IMG/VR virus record: IMGVR_UViG_3300002835_000257
Location: 1 to 53,374 of that record
Source: a virus
DNA length: 53,374 nt
Reading direction: 5' to 3' (one strand)
The notes below the pieces were generated by a model. That model saw only the letters and a program-made list of their open reading frames with translations, was not told the origin of the DNA and made no database searches. The position numbers and the translations under genes were made by a program. Below are positions 38,430-46,360 of the stretch, one piece after another; the first letter of the stretch is position 1, and each line of letters begins with the position of its first letter.

Positions 38430-39473
38430 ATGGAAACAACAAATCTTCGTGAAAGATACTCTTCACTTGGTGGAAGTTCTACATTGTGGAACTTGGCTGA
38501 GGAAGTAGTTGCACAGGCAGTTAGTGAAAACTCTTCAACAATTTTGTCAGCAGGTGTCACACCTGCGGGGCGTTATGTTGCTCGCGCTTCAGGTGCGGAA
38601 AGAGCGCCACGCAAAGCAAAGCACATTATCTCAGTAGATAGTATGGAAGGTGAAGAGTCTTATGTGCGACCAAATGGTGATTTGTATTTTGGTCGTAAGT
38701 GGGGCGAACACTCAGATGTGATGGCACTTCGCAAAGCAAGAGAAATGACTATGAAATCTTTCTCAGGTGAAGGTGGCTCTCCAATGTTCGGACTTATCTA
38801 TGGCGCACCGGGTTGCGGAAAAACTGCTATGGTCGAGGCAGCTTTTGGTGAAGATGTAGTCACACTTATGGGAACAGGTGACACCGAAGTTGCAGACCTT
38901 GTTGGTGGTTATGTTCAAACACCTTCAGGTGGTTTTGATTGGGTTGATGGTGGTTTGATAGATGCCGCTATAAATGGAAAAGTTTATTTCATTGACGAAA
39001 TTGGTTTGATTGACCCAAAGGTTTTGTCACTTGCTTATGGACTTATGGACGGACGACGCGAGTTAGTAGTAACTGCTAATCCAGAGCGTGGCACTATCAA
39101 GGCTCACCCAAACTTCTATGTAGTTGCCGCGACTAACCCAAATGCTCCGGGAGTTCGTTTGTCTGAAGCGTTGCTATCGCGTTTTACTATTCAAGTTGAA
39201 ATGACAACTGATTGGGCGCTCGCAAAGAAATTGGGAGTGCCGACAACTATGGTTACTGCTTCACAAAATCTTGCTAAGAAGCAAGCATCAAATGAAGTTT
39301 CTTGGTCGCCACAGATGCGAGAACTAATCGCTTTCCGAGATGTTGCGAAAACTTTTGGCAATAGTTTCGCTATCTCGAACTTGCTTGCTTCTGCCCCCGA
39401 AATAGACAGACCTGTCGTAGCAGATGTGCTGACAAGGGCTTACGGGGAAGAGGTCAAGTCAGCGAAAATCTAA
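38430..39473 (+). CDS. MoxR/CobS-like AAA+ ATPase
   Basis: The 347-residue product has Walker A GAPGCGKT (125-132), Walker B VYFIDEIG (about 190), a sensor-1 Asn in VVAATNPN and an Arg finger region LLSRFTIQVE. This places it in the MoxR/CbbQ/CobS group, which works with a VWA protein as a chaperone or chelatase motor. The VWA gene follows at 39614. No magnesium or cobalt chelatase large subunit is seen. Phages often carry CobS-like ATPases whose role is unproven. Confidence 0.88.
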   Translation: METTNLRERYSSLGGSSTLWNLAEEVVAQAVSENSSTILSAGVTPAGRYVARASGAERAPRKAKHIISVDSMEGEESYVRPNGDLYFGRKWGEHSDVMALRKAREMTMKSFSGEGGSPMFGLIYGAPGCGKTAMVEAAFGEDVVTLMGTGDTEVADLVGGYVQTPSGGFDWVDGGLIDAAINGKVYFIDEIGLIDPKVLSLAYGLMDGRRELVVTANPERGTIKAHPNFYVVAATNPNAPGVRLSEALLSRFTIQVEMTTDWALAKKLGVPTTMVTASQNLAKKQASNEVSWSPQMRELIAFRDVAKTFGNSFAISNLLASAPEIDRPVVADVLTRAYGEEVKSAKI

Positions 39474-39502
39474 CCCCTATGTCGGGTTTTCGCTGAGAGG
39501 TG

Positions 39503-39537
39503 GGGGGCGCTTCAGGGTGTCGCGCCCCCTACTTTCC
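39503..39537 (+). terminator. Strong GC hairpin GGGGGCGC/GCGCCCCC
   Basis: The 8-bp stem (39503-39510 with 39522-39529) has an 11-base loop. The following TACTTTCCC is only weakly T-rich. It lies between the MoxR-like and VWA genes. Confidence 0.5.
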
Positions 39538-39541
39538 CTAC

Positions 39542-39569
39542 TTGACACCTAAGGAAGTTTCATTATAGG
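39542..39569 (+). promoter_or_regulatory. Promoter of the VWA gene
   Basis: TTGACA (39542-39547), a 16-base spacer containing CTAAGGAAGTTTC and TATAGG (39564-39569). AAGGAACGACGAA before the ATG is a variant of the common leader. Confidence 0.65.
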
Positions 39570-39613
39570 ATTTACCTGTCTCGGACAAAGACATAAATGG
39601 AAGGAACGACGAA

Positions 39614-41383
39614 ATGGCACACATAAAGATTTCTGCCAGCAGAGCAGAGAACACTCCAACAGAGTGGCTTGGCGTAGGTCGAGCGATTGGCGAACTCACC
39701 AATGAGTGGTCTGATAGGTCAGACATAATCGCTTATGTTGGAAAAGGCGCAGGTGGAATTGCACCAGCGTGTTACAACCCAGCGCTCGCTGAAGTTGAAG
39801 TAAATACTGAAGTTGCTTTTGGTGGCGCGACTACTCCACAAATGGTTGGAGACTTGCGCGAGCGCAAGCAACAATTTGAGTTCCCTAAGGCGACAGGTGC
39901 GATTATGCACGAAGCCTTTCACGCAAAGTTTTCTATCTTCGACATACCAAAGGCTCACGAAGATTTAGCGAAAGATGAGTTTGAAGCCTTGATGCTACTT
40001 GAAGAGGGTCGCATTGAAACTCAGGGCGTTTGGCACAAACCTGACTCACAAAACTTTCTACGCAGTTGCGCGATTGAACTTGTTATTGCAGATGCGAAAG
40101 AAATGGAAGCAAGCACTTCAACTACTCAAAGTTGCGCGAGTGCGATTGGTTTGGTTTTAGCTCGCGTTGATGGTGGCATCTTAGATTTGTCAGATGTTGC
40201 AGGTATCGAAAAGCAAGTCATAGATTTCTTAGGTGAGGAAGTTGTTTCTAAGTTGCGAGCAATTTCAAAAACTTTCCGTGAAACTATTATTGACTTTCCA
40301 ACTCAGGCAGAGACTCTTCTCTATCCACTAGCAAAAGAGTGGGCAAAGATTATTCGCGACATAAAAGAAGAGAAGGGCGAGCAAGATGAGCAGATGGCTC
40401 AGGCTTTTGCTCAGGCACTTGCAGAGGCTTTAGAAGAAGCATCTGAAGAAAATGCTATTGGAGTTGCTATTGCACTTTCAGACCAGCAAGACCAAGAAGA
40501 GTCTGAGGCTGAAGCAAAAGCAAAGTCAGATGAAGCCAAAGAACAAAATGACAACAAAGATGTTGCGAAGAAAGTATTTTCAAAATCCACAACTGAAGCA
40601 GGTGGAAATACAAGTTCTCGACTTGTAGAAAGTAGAAAGCCAACTAGCGCAGAAAGAATTGCGGCAGTTACGATTTCTAAGATGTTTGAGCGAGCAAAGT
40701 ATCGTGACAGAGATGCAACAGAGATTACTTCAATTACTCCACCCGGAAGATTACGCTCTCGCGCTCTTGTTCAAAATGCGGCTATGAAGTCTCGCGGAAT
40801 TGTGCAACAAACTGAAGCGTGGCGTCGCACAGTTCGTAAGCAGACAGAGGAAACAACTCTTACAGTTGGAGTGATGGTAGACATTTCAGGTTCAATGGGT
40901 GATGCTATGAAGCCAATGGCGACAACTGCGTGGGTTATGTCTGAAGCAACTCGCAGAGTTCAGGGCAAGTGCGCTATGGTTTATTACGGCTCAGATGTTT
41001 TTCCAACTCTCAAAGCAGGTCAGCACCTAGATGAGGTTCGTATTTATTCGGCTTCAGATAGCACCGAGAAGTTTGACAAGGCTTTCAGAGCGCTTGATGG
41101 CTCACTAAATCTTCTCAATGGGAGTGGCGCTCGCCTACTTGTGATTGTTTCTGATGGACAATACACAGGTGAGGAAAAATCAAATGCTCGCAAATGGACA
41201 CGGCGTTGCGCTGAGTCAGGCGTTGCGGTCTTATGGCTTCCTTTCGACTCAGGGCATAGCGCTCGCGGATTACTTGATGAAAGGTCAGGTGTAGTTATGG
41301 CAGGTGTTCTCGACCCTGTAACGGCTTCAGTTGAAATCGGAAAGACCGCAGAGCGAGTCCTAACAAGTGTGGGTATGCGGTAG
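39614..41383 (+). CDS. VWA-domain protein with HExxH motif (CobT-like partner)
   Basis: The 589-residue product has an N-terminal domain with a zincin-type motif IMHEAFHAKF (H99, E100, H103) and a nearby EEGRIE. A Glu/Gln/Lys-rich acidic linker (about 255-330) leads to a C-terminal VWA domain with the MIDAS motif DISGSMGDAM. The order, ATPase then acidic linker plus VWA, is that of CobS/CobT and MoxR-VWA pairs. The HExxH motif suggests a metallopeptidase-like or structural zinc site. The pair may remodel host or virion complexes. Confidence 0.85.
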   Translation: MAHIKISASRAENTPTEWLGVGRAIGELTNEWSDRSDIIAYVGKGAGGIAPACYNPALAEVEVNTEVAFGGATTPQMVGDLRERKQQFEFPKATGAIMHEAFHAKFSIFDIPKAHEDLAKDEFEALMLLEEGRIETQGVWHKPDSQNFLRSCAIELVIADAKEMEASTSTTQSCASAIGLVLARVDGGILDLSDVAGIEKQVIDFLGEEVVSKLRAISKTFRETIIDFPTQAETLLYPLAKEWAKIIRDIKEEKGEQDEQMAQAFAQALAEALEEASEENAIGVAIALSDQQDQEESEAEAKAKSDEAKEQNDNKDVAKKVFSKSTTEAGGNTSSRLVESRKPTSAERIAAVTISKMFERAKYRDRDATEITSITPPGRLRSRALVQNAAMKSRGIVQQTEAWRRTVRKQTEETTLTVGVMVDISGSMGDAMKPMATTAWVMSEATRRVQGKCAMVYYGSDVFPTLKAGQHLDEVRIYSASDSTEKFDKAFRALDGSLNLLNGSGARLLVIVSDGQYTGEEKSNARKWTRRCAESGVAVLWLPFDSGHSARGLLDERSGVVMAGVLDPVTASVEIGKTAERVLTSVGMR

Positions 41384-41460
41384 CAAATACGGCACACCTT
41401 CAACCCGAAACCTTGATAGCGTCCTTCCAACGCATTGTCCAATCTGGGTAAGGGTAAAAC

Positions 41461-41492
41461 GGAAGCCCCGTCAGTAAAACGGCGGGGCTTCC
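41461..41492. terminator. 10-bp hairpin GGAAGCCCCG/CGGGGCTTCC
   Basis: A perfect stem (41461-41470 with 41483-41492) with a 12-base loop, followed by A-rich rather than T-rich sequence. It ends the VWA unit. Confidence 0.5.
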
Positions 41493-41525
41493 ACTCTAAA
41501 AAATAAAACGGCGAAAGGGGTAAAA

Positions 41526-41966
41526 ATGCAAGAGACACTACAACCGTATCTCGACCAAGCAGGTGCGGTCATTGAGTGGGGCGCGGGATTGCCTCATCAC
41601 GAAAGCAAACGGGACGCGATGTTTTATCGCGACGATAGTAGCTTCGTTTGCAAGGTAAAAATTTCAGAGTTTGCTGTTGATGTTTATTGTGATGGCATCA
41701 CAGATGTAAGAGACCGAACAAATGACGGGCGTTATAGAGATGGCTCGGATTTAATACGGGCTGGGTATGACACCGATGAGAAACTCAACGAGGCAACCGA
41801 CAGCGGTGACTTGGACGTTGTTAATAACAGTTGGTTCGATTTGTATTGCGATGGCGAGCATCTTGATGCGGTAAGCCACGACATCTTCGATGCGGTACAA
41901 AGCGCGGTTGCTTGGTTGCAAGAAGAGAAAGACAATGCGCTGAAGATTGAAAACGTATCCCTATAA
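41526..41966 (+). CDS. Hypothetical protein, 146 aa
   Basis: The acidic product (MQETLQPYLDQAGAVIEWGA...) has 'VKISEFAVDVYCDGITDVRD' and a Ser/Asp-rich C-terminus. Its ATG is formed by the end of an RGGTAAAAAT motif after GAAAGGGG. No function was recognised. Confidence 0.72.
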   Translation: MQETLQPYLDQAGAVIEWGAGLPHHESKRDAMFYRDDSSFVCKVKISEFAVDVYCDGITDVRDRTNDGRYRDGSDLIRAGYDTDEKLNEATDSGDLDVVNNSWFDLYCDGEHLDAVSHDIFDAVQSAVAWLQEEKDNALKIENVSL

Positions 41967-41998
41967 CGGGTAAAAATAACGACGAGGAGAAAACGACG

Positions 41999-42478
41999 AT
42001 GGCAAGAGTTATTCAGTTGATGTTGATTGAAGCAGAGACAGCAGAAGACGCAGCGAGTTCTGTATCAAGTTTGCTTGGAGATGGTTCTCCTAGTTGGTCG
42101 GACTACCACGACCTTGTTGAGGAGTTTGATGGTAAGTCAGCAGTTTCTTATGCGGAGACCATTGGCAAGTTAAAGTTCAAGGAGTTCCTTGATTACCGCG
42201 AAGCTGATCTGAAAAGATACTACGACCGGGTAAAAAATTTCGATCTCGCCAAAGCAGTTGAGAATTACGATCCGTTTCGGCCAGGGTATTCTTTTACGGA
42301 AGATGACTTCCGAACCTATGAACTACGCAAACTTGCAAACCTCTTGGAAGATACTTGGACTATGGACACAGGCGTCTATGACTTGGAGATTTGGTCAGCG
42401 AACCTCAAAGCCTTCAGAGAGCGTTGCGAACTTGCACCTGAGATGCAATTCCTAGTTGCGGTGAGTTTTCACCACTAG
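41999..42478 (+). CDS. Hypothetical protein, 159 aa
   Basis: The helical product (MARVIQLMLIEAETAEDAAS...) includes an internal RGGTAAAAAA copy. ACGACGAGGAG precedes the ATG. No family was recognised. Confidence 0.72.
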   Translation: MARVIQLMLIEAETAEDAASSVSSLLGDGSPSWSDYHDLVEEFDGKSAVSYAETIGKLKFKEFLDYREADLKRYYDRVKNFDLAKAVENYDPFRPGYSFTEDDFRTYELRKLANLLEDTWTMDTGVYDLEIWSANLKAFRERCELAPEMQFLVAVSFHH

Positions 42479-42500
42479 GCGACACGCCCAGCGGAAATGT

Positions 42501-42529
42501 TTGACACAGATGCAGGAAAGTGCAACAAT
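42501..42529 (+). promoter_or_regulatory. TGCAGGAA-family promoter
   Basis: TTGACA (42501-42506), a 17-base spacer with TGCAGGAA (42511-42518), AACAAT (42524-42529). Leader at 42538-42549. Confidence 0.78.
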
Positions 42530-42555
42530 AGGCTCAAACGACGAAAGGAGTAGAA

Positions 42556-42666
42556 ATGGCGACTAAAAAGCCCGTCATTATTTACATACATTGTTGGAGA
42601 TGCGGTGCGCCCTTCTCTATCAAGGAAAGTGATTACACTCATCACGCAGGGTGCGGAAAATGCTAA
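42556..42666 (+). CDS. Zinc-ribbon microprotein, 36 aa
   Basis: The product has CWRC and CGKC pairs (MATKKPVIIYIHCWRCGAPF...HHAGCGKC). A full promoter and leader are upstream, which strongly supports expression. The start of the next gene overlaps its end. Confidence 0.72.
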   Translation: MATKKPVIIYIHCWRCGAPFSIKESDYTHHAGCGKC

Positions 42667-42806
42667 GAAGCGTCTGCGCCAGATGCGGTTGGGAACTTCA
42701 TCAAGACTTTGGGTGGGTAGATGCCTTCGGCGAACTCACTTGTGCAGATGGAGTAGCCCATCAAGCATCAAAAGTTGTTACCAAATCGTTACCAAAAAGT
42801 GCTTGA
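42660..42806 (+). CDS. Small Cys protein, 48 aa
   Basis: The product MLRSVCARCGWELHQDFGWV... has one C-x-x-C pair and a later Cys/His (CADGVAHQ), a possible zinc site. It is translationally coupled to the preceding microprotein. Confidence 0.62.
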   Translation: MLRSVCARCGWELHQDFGWVDAFGELTCADGVAHQASKVVTKSLPKSA

Positions 42807-42812
42807 CTTGAC

Positions 42813-42842
42813 TTGACAGATGTCAGGAAGGTCGTGTAATGT
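42813..42842 (+). promoter_or_regulatory. TGCAGGAA-family promoter (TGTCAGGAA variant)
   Basis: TTGACA (42813-42818), an 18-base spacer with TGTCAGGAAGGT, TAATGT (42837-42842). Confidence 0.72.
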
Positions 42843-42920
42843 TTTATCTATCAGGGAAACCTGAGAACCTCTCTGAGGAAGTCTCCGAGAGAAATGACGA
42901 AAAGAAAAGGAGTCTTAGTT

Positions 42921-43283
42921 ATGTCTAAGGCAACAGTTACAAAGACAGTAGCAACACCAGCAGTAGTAGAAGTAACAACCACAGTTGAGACAAAAGCAAA
43001 TGCGGTTTATCTCGACAAGGCAACACAGATTGTGATTGAGCAGTTTATTGAGAAGCGTGACCTCATCACAAAGATGGAAAAAGAAAAGAAGGAACTAGAG
43101 GCACAAATCAAGAATTATCTTGGTGAGGCGACACAGGGACTTCTACCAGATGGAACTCTCCGTCTTGAAGTATCACACCGCGAGCGTCGCGGTATTGACA
43201 CCGAAGCCCTAAAGACCGCCTTCCCAGAGGCATACGAAGCAACACAGACTCTTAGCAAGTATGTGGTGCTAGTCGCTAAGTAA
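42921..43283 (+). CDS. Coiled-coil phage protein, 120 aa
   Basis: The Ala/Thr/Val-rich N-terminus is followed by a coil (LITKMEKEKKELEAQIKNYL) and a C-terminal domain with GLLPDGTLRLEVSHRERRGID and TAFPEAYEATQT. The latter resembles the C-terminal region of some YqaJ/exonuclease-associated proteins. It may accompany a recombination nuclease outside the window. The start is ATG 42921, preceded by AAAGGAG; an earlier ATG at 42894 is less likely. Confidence 0.7.
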   Translation: MSKATVTKTVATPAVVEVTTTVETKANAVYLDKATQIVIEQFIEKRDLITKMEKEKKELEAQIKNYLGEATQGLLPDGTLRLEVSHRERRGIDTEALKTAFPEAYEATQTLSKYVVLVAK

Positions 43284-43308
43284 AACCTAACCCCCCAATT
43301 AGGAGAAG

Positions 43309-43337
43309 CCCCTCGCAGAAATGCGGGGGGTTTTCTT
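43309..43337 (+). terminator. Terminator CCCCTCGC/GCGGGGGG
   Basis: The 8-bp stem (43309-43316 with 43323-43330) is followed by TTTTCTTTT. Confidence 0.82.
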
Positions 43338-43432
43338 TTGCTCAGATGTAGGGGTAAAAATTCCGGGAGCTGCGGCAGCAAATTCCAGGTCAGCAGCAAT
43401 TTCCTGCACCAGGACTTCCAAATAACTTTTCA

Positions 43433-43504
43433 ATGATGCACGGATTATTTGGTGGTGGGTGCGGTGGTGGTGGTGGCGCTCGCAAAAAGTTTGCGACACG
43501 CTGA
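43433..43504 (+). CDS. Possible glycine-rich peptide, 23 aa
   Basis: The short frame gives MMHGLFGGGCGGGGGARKKF. No ribosome-binding site is visible, so it may be a chance reading in the 43284-43653 non-coding interval. That interval otherwise holds a terminator, an RGGTAAAAAT copy, an AACTT-type repeat, a TCGCAAA hairpin (43480-43496) and a promoter. Confidence 0.25.
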   Translation: MMHGLFGGGCGGGGGARKKFATR

Positions 43505-43513
43505 AAAATAAAC

Positions 43514-43542
43514 TTGACAGAAATGCAGGGAAGTGAAATGAT
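43514..43542 (+). promoter_or_regulatory. TGCAGGAA-family promoter
   Basis: TTGACA (43514-43519), a 17-base spacer with TGCAGGGA (43524-43531), AATGAT (43537-43542). A leader of about 100 bases follows to the gene at 43654. Confidence 0.78.
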
Positions 43543-43653
43543 TCTTTCATACACGGAGTTCAGCAGTGGTCACCTGAACGACTTAAGACTCTAGAGGGTC
43601 GGAAACAAGATGTTGCTCCGTGTATACCTAAAAATGACGAGAGGACAACTCAA

Positions 43654-43896
43654 ATGGCAACAATAGAACTAAATGAAAAAGAAGCAGAACTATCTGCAAT
43701 GGGTATGGCAATGTTATTAACTTTCTTTCAAGAAAGAATTAACAAGCACAAGAACCACAAAGATTATTCAATGGATAAGTTGTTTGCAATGATGGAAATG
43801 TATGCAACAACAGGCGACCTGTGGGTGCGGTTTCAAGAAGCAACAGGAACTACAAAAGAAGAGATTGCACAGTATCTAGCAGAGCAGGAGAAGTAA
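43654..43896 (+). CDS. Hypothetical protein, 80 aa
   Basis: The helical product (MATIELNEKEAELSAMGMAM...) has a hydrophobic stretch (MGMAMLLTFFQ) too short for a clear membrane span. ATGACGAGAGGA precedes it. No family was recognised. Confidence 0.7.
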   Translation: MATIELNEKEAELSAMGMAMLLTFFQERINKHKNHKDYSMDKLFAMMEMYATTGDLWVRFQEATGTTKEEIAQYLAEQEK

Positions 43897-43898
43897 AA

Positions 43899-44312
43899 AT
43901 GGTAAAAGCAGATGAAAAAGTAGTTGCGAGACTACAAGAACTAAGACCACTTCAACGAGAAAAAGCAAGAGGGTTGAAGAGAGATGCTCCTGAAGTTTTA
44001 GAGTTCGACAGACTTCTTGTAGAGGAGATTGAGCGAGGAGTTTCGGCAGCAGAACTTGCGGTGCTTCTTGGATACAAAACTACGGGTGGAGTTTCTAATA
44101 GATACAAAAGAGTAAAGAAAAGTTATTCTGTTGGCTTCACTCAAACTGGAGAAGTGAAATCTACTCAGAGTTATAGGTTGGGGAGAAAAAGAAAAAAGAT
44201 GAAAGTTCGAGACCTTGTAAATCACTTGCAGATGAACTATCTCCCTGATGACGAAGTTGATACAAGAGATGTTGTTGAGTTAATAAAGGAGTTAGAGGGT
44301 AAAAATGAGTGA
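43899..44312 (+). CDS. Possible HTH DNA-binding protein, 137 aa
   Basis: The basic product has an HTH-like segment (GVSAAELAVLLGYKTTGGVS, about 55-74) and a basic region (SYRLGRKRKKMKVRD). It may be a small regulator of this gene cluster. The ATG at 43899 lies 3 bases after the previous stop. Confidence 0.68.
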   Translation: MVKADEKVVARLQELRPLQREKARGLKRDAPEVLEFDRLLVEEIERGVSAAELAVLLGYKTTGGVSNRYKRVKKSYSVGFTQTGEVKSTQSYRLGRKRKKMKVRDLVNHLQMNYLPDDEVDTRDVVELIKELEGKNE

Positions 44313-44529
44313 GATGGGAACGATTGACTCAATAACTCTTTCGCGGACAGTTTTGTTTGTTGGCGATTACTTTTCAATGATGACGACAGTTGTCCTAGAT
44401 GAGAAGTTGCGTGCCGAAGGAGAAGACGACGACGAGTTTGCCATTAGATTGGCAAAGCAATTTATGTTGGGTCACTACGGGTGGGACTTGGAGTCAGTTT
44501 CCAATGAAATTGGGGTTGTAGAGGAGTAG
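44305..44529 (+). CDS. Hypothetical protein, 74 aa
   Basis: The acidic product (MSEMGTIDSITLSRTVLFVG...) starts at an ATG formed by an RGGTAAAAAT motif with GAGGG as ribosome-binding site. It overlaps the previous gene by 8 bases. Confidence 0.68.
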   Translation: MSEMGTIDSITLSRTVLFVGDYFSMMTTVVLDEKLRAEGEDDDEFAIRLAKQFMLGHYGWDLESVSNEIGVVEE

Positions 44530-44569
44530 CTGCGGCAAATCAAGGGTAAAAATTTGTTTTATTCTAGAA

Positions 44570-44587
44570 CTCCAGCTCGTGCTGGAG
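44570..44587. other. Hairpin CTCCAGC-TCGT-GCTGGAG in gene-free interval
   Basis: A 7-bp stem with a tetraloop. The 44530-44719 interval also holds an RGGTAAAAAT copy (44544) and a TTTCCTGCACACC box near 44640 that may be a further promoter site. No gene is seen. Confidence 0.5.
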
Positions 44588-44719
44588 CTCCGCGCTCGCC
44601 GAGCTGATGAGGCGGGATTGCTACCCCCTGCCGCACCCTTTCCTGCACACCCTATGCGGGGAAGAGGTGTCCCTGCGTGCCTTCCTATCACACCCCTAAA
44701 AGAGGTTTACGATTGAGGT

Positions 44720-44968
44720 ATGTCAGAAATAGAGATTCTTGATTCCTCAGTCCACACCAACTCAGATGGGCAAAAGTTTGTTGCCGCATTGGTTGATGAT
44801 ACAAATGATGGAAGAGTAAAACTTGTAATTATGTTTGATGAAGAGGGCTACACGGCTGTCCTTGATTTAGACACACTCATTGAGGAAGAAGATGTTTCTG
44901 CAAAGAGGCACGCTCATCTAGGAACTGAGTATGACGAACTACTTAGAGAGATGCTCTGGGATTACTGA
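44720..44968 (+). CDS. Hypothetical acidic protein, 82 aa
   Basis: The product (MSEIEILDSSVHTNSDGQKF...) is acidic with a beta-rich first half. It is coupled to the proteasome-like gene by TGATG, so the two may act together. No family was recognised. Confidence 0.7.
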   Translation: MSEIEILDSSVHTNSDGQKFVAALVDDTNDGRVKLVIMFDEEGYTAVLDLDTLIEEEDVSAKRHAHLGTEYDELLREMLWDY

Positions 44969-45552
44969 TGACAACGATGGTGGCTGTGCAAGGACCTCAT
45001 TGGTCTGTGGTTGGTTGCGACAGCCAAGTAACTGAAGATGACAGGATTTTCTACCTTCCAAAAGATAATCCAAAGATAGTAAAAAATGGGCCCTTCTTGT
45101 TAGGGGCCGCGGGTGACATGCGGGCAATTAACTTGCTTGCTTATCAGTTTAAGCCACCTGTGCCGCCTATGAATTGCTCTGGCAATAGGCTGGATAAATT
45201 CATCTCAACTAAATTTATACCTGAACTCAAAGCCTTGTTTGATGAGGTGCAGTATGGCGAGAAGGGTAATCAAGACTCAACAATTCTCTGCGTTGTGCAC
45301 GGTGCGGTCTATGAGATTGGCTCTGGTTATGACTGGGCAAGGGACGCATCTGGAATTTACGCATTTGGATCTGGCGGAGCTTACGCTCTTGGATCGCTGC
45401 ACGCTGATCTCCAGGGTAAAAAATTCTCCGTTTCTTCAGTGCGTGCTGCTGTGCGGCGCTCGCTGGAGATTGCAACAAGCCTGGAACCTAACACGGGTGG
45501 TCAGTTGTTGATTTCTGTTCAGCAAGACGAGTGTCATCAGCCAAGTCGTTAA
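44968..45552 (+). CDS. Proteasome-like Ntn hydrolase
   Basis: The 194-residue product resembles proteasome beta/HslV-type Ntn hydrolases. After Met, Thr2-Thr3 begin the mature strand (TTMVAVQG); GCDSQVTEDD follows; then 'FLLGAAGDMRAINLLAY', and a late YAFGSGGAYALGSLHA motif typical of the fold. The N-terminal Thr would be the nucleophile after Met removal. No HslU or other ATPase partner is adjacent, but the MoxR-like ATPase lies 5.5 kb upstream. Peptidase activity and target are inferred. Confidence 0.75.
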   Translation: MTTMVAVQGPHWSVVGCDSQVTEDDRIFYLPKDNPKIVKNGPFLLGAAGDMRAINLLAYQFKPPVPPMNCSGNRLDKFISTKFIPELKALFDEVQYGEKGNQDSTILCVVHGAVYEIGSGYDWARDASGIYAFGSGGAYALGSLHADLQGKKFSVSSVRAAVRRSLEIATSLEPNTGGQLLISVQQDECHQPSR

Positions 45553-45663
45553 AGTTATTTGGAAGTTAAAACCACCAATACGCCTTAGCCTCGAAAGTGT
45601 CACTAAAAATCGGACATTTTGCCTGTGGTCTTTCTCACAAAAAATTATTTTATTTTCCTGCAT

Positions 45664-45695
45664 TTGGACTTGACTTTCCTGCACTTTCGTATAAA
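45664..45695 (+). promoter_or_regulatory. TGCAGGAA-family promoter, inverted box
   Basis: TTGGACTTGACT (45664-45675), inverted box TTCCTGCA (45676-45683) and TATAAA (45690-45695). A second TTCCTGCA lies just upstream (45655-45662). Leader at 45716-45727. Confidence 0.68.
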
Positions 45696-45733
45696 GTTAT
45701 CTATGTAAGGAAAAAACGACGAAAGGAAAGACA

Positions 45734-45895
45734 ATGCGAGGACTACCTGATAGTGCGGTTTATGGCACATACAAGCGCCTAAAGCCACGCCGTCGCCGTA
45801 ATCGCCGACAGGAACTAACCTTCCTAGAGATGGTGCAGGAAATCCTTCACGCTCTCTATGTGTGGAACTTGCGTAGAAAAGCGACACGCCGATAG
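45734..45895 (+). CDS. Small very basic protein, 53 aa
   Basis: The Arg-rich product (YKRLKPRRRRNRRQELTFLE...) is probably nucleic-acid-binding. Its own promoter and ACGACGAAAGGA leader support it. Confidence 0.7.
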   Translation: MRGLPDSAVYGTYKRLKPRRRRNRRQELTFLEMVQEILHALYVWNLRRKATRR

Positions 45896-45896
45896 T

Positions 45897-45923
45897 TTGA
45901 CAAAATGCAGGAAGATGTAATAA
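45897..45923 (+). promoter_or_regulatory. TGCAGGAA-family promoter
   Basis: TTGACA (45897-45902), TGCAGGAA (45906-45913) and TAATAA (45918-45923). It starts 2 bases after the previous stop codon; leader at 45943-45954. Confidence 0.75.
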
Positions 45924-45960
45924 ACTTATCCAGTAAGACAAAATGACGAAAGGAAACAAA

Positions 45961-46176
45961 ATGTTCGACAAAGCGATTGAGTTCATTGGACTAGCAGAAA
46001 CTTCTAAGTGGAAGCAAGAGCGCAAGTATGTGGTGCGCCGTAATGTGTTCTTCTCTGTGGCGCTCGCCGTAGTTGTTTTTGCGGTGTGGCAGGTGTCTGC
46101 CAATTTGTGGTGGACAGAAAATGGCTATTGCTGGGGCGATTTGATTGAGTGCCACTTTCCAAAGGAGACCAAGTAA
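45961..46176 (+). CDS. Membrane protein, 71 aa
   Basis: The product has one membrane span (about 28-46, VFFSVALAVVVFAVWQV) and a Trp/Cys-containing outer part (NGYCWGDLIECHF). It is coupled by TAATG to the next gene. No family was recognised. Confidence 0.7.
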   Translation: MFDKAIEFIGLAETSKWKQERKYVVRRNVFFSVALAVVVFAVWQVSANLWWTENGYCWGDLIECHFPKETK

Positions 46177-46358
46177 TGCGTAAAGGAAGATTTGGACAAG
46201 ACCTTGATTTGATTTCAGATACAGACTTTGCGGACTTCCTACTGAAGTTTGCCTTTATGACAGATGCGCAACTAGCAGAACGAGATGCGTTGCCAACTAA
46301 GGAAGCACGCCGACAGTATGTAAAAGACCTTCCACTTCCCAACAGAAAGCGAGGGTAG
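46176..46358 (+). CDS. Hypothetical protein, 60 aa
   Basis: The soluble product (MRKGRFGQDLDLISDTDFAD...) has no recognised motif. AAGGAGACC precedes the ATG, and it is coupled to both neighbours. Confidence 0.68.
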   Translation: MRKGRFGQDLDLISDTDFADFLLKFAFMTDAQLAERDALPTKEARRQYVKDLPLPNRKRG

Positions 46359-46360
46359 TG

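Noticed and set aside
45834-45841. TGCAGGAA within the 53-aa basic gene as a promoter box
   Set aside because: No -35 or -10 partner is present; it encodes VQE in that protein.
45597-46103. Overlapping frames on both strands around 45.6-46.1 kb
   Set aside because: They run across promoters and the basic 53-aa gene, which has a promoter, leader and ribosome-binding site.
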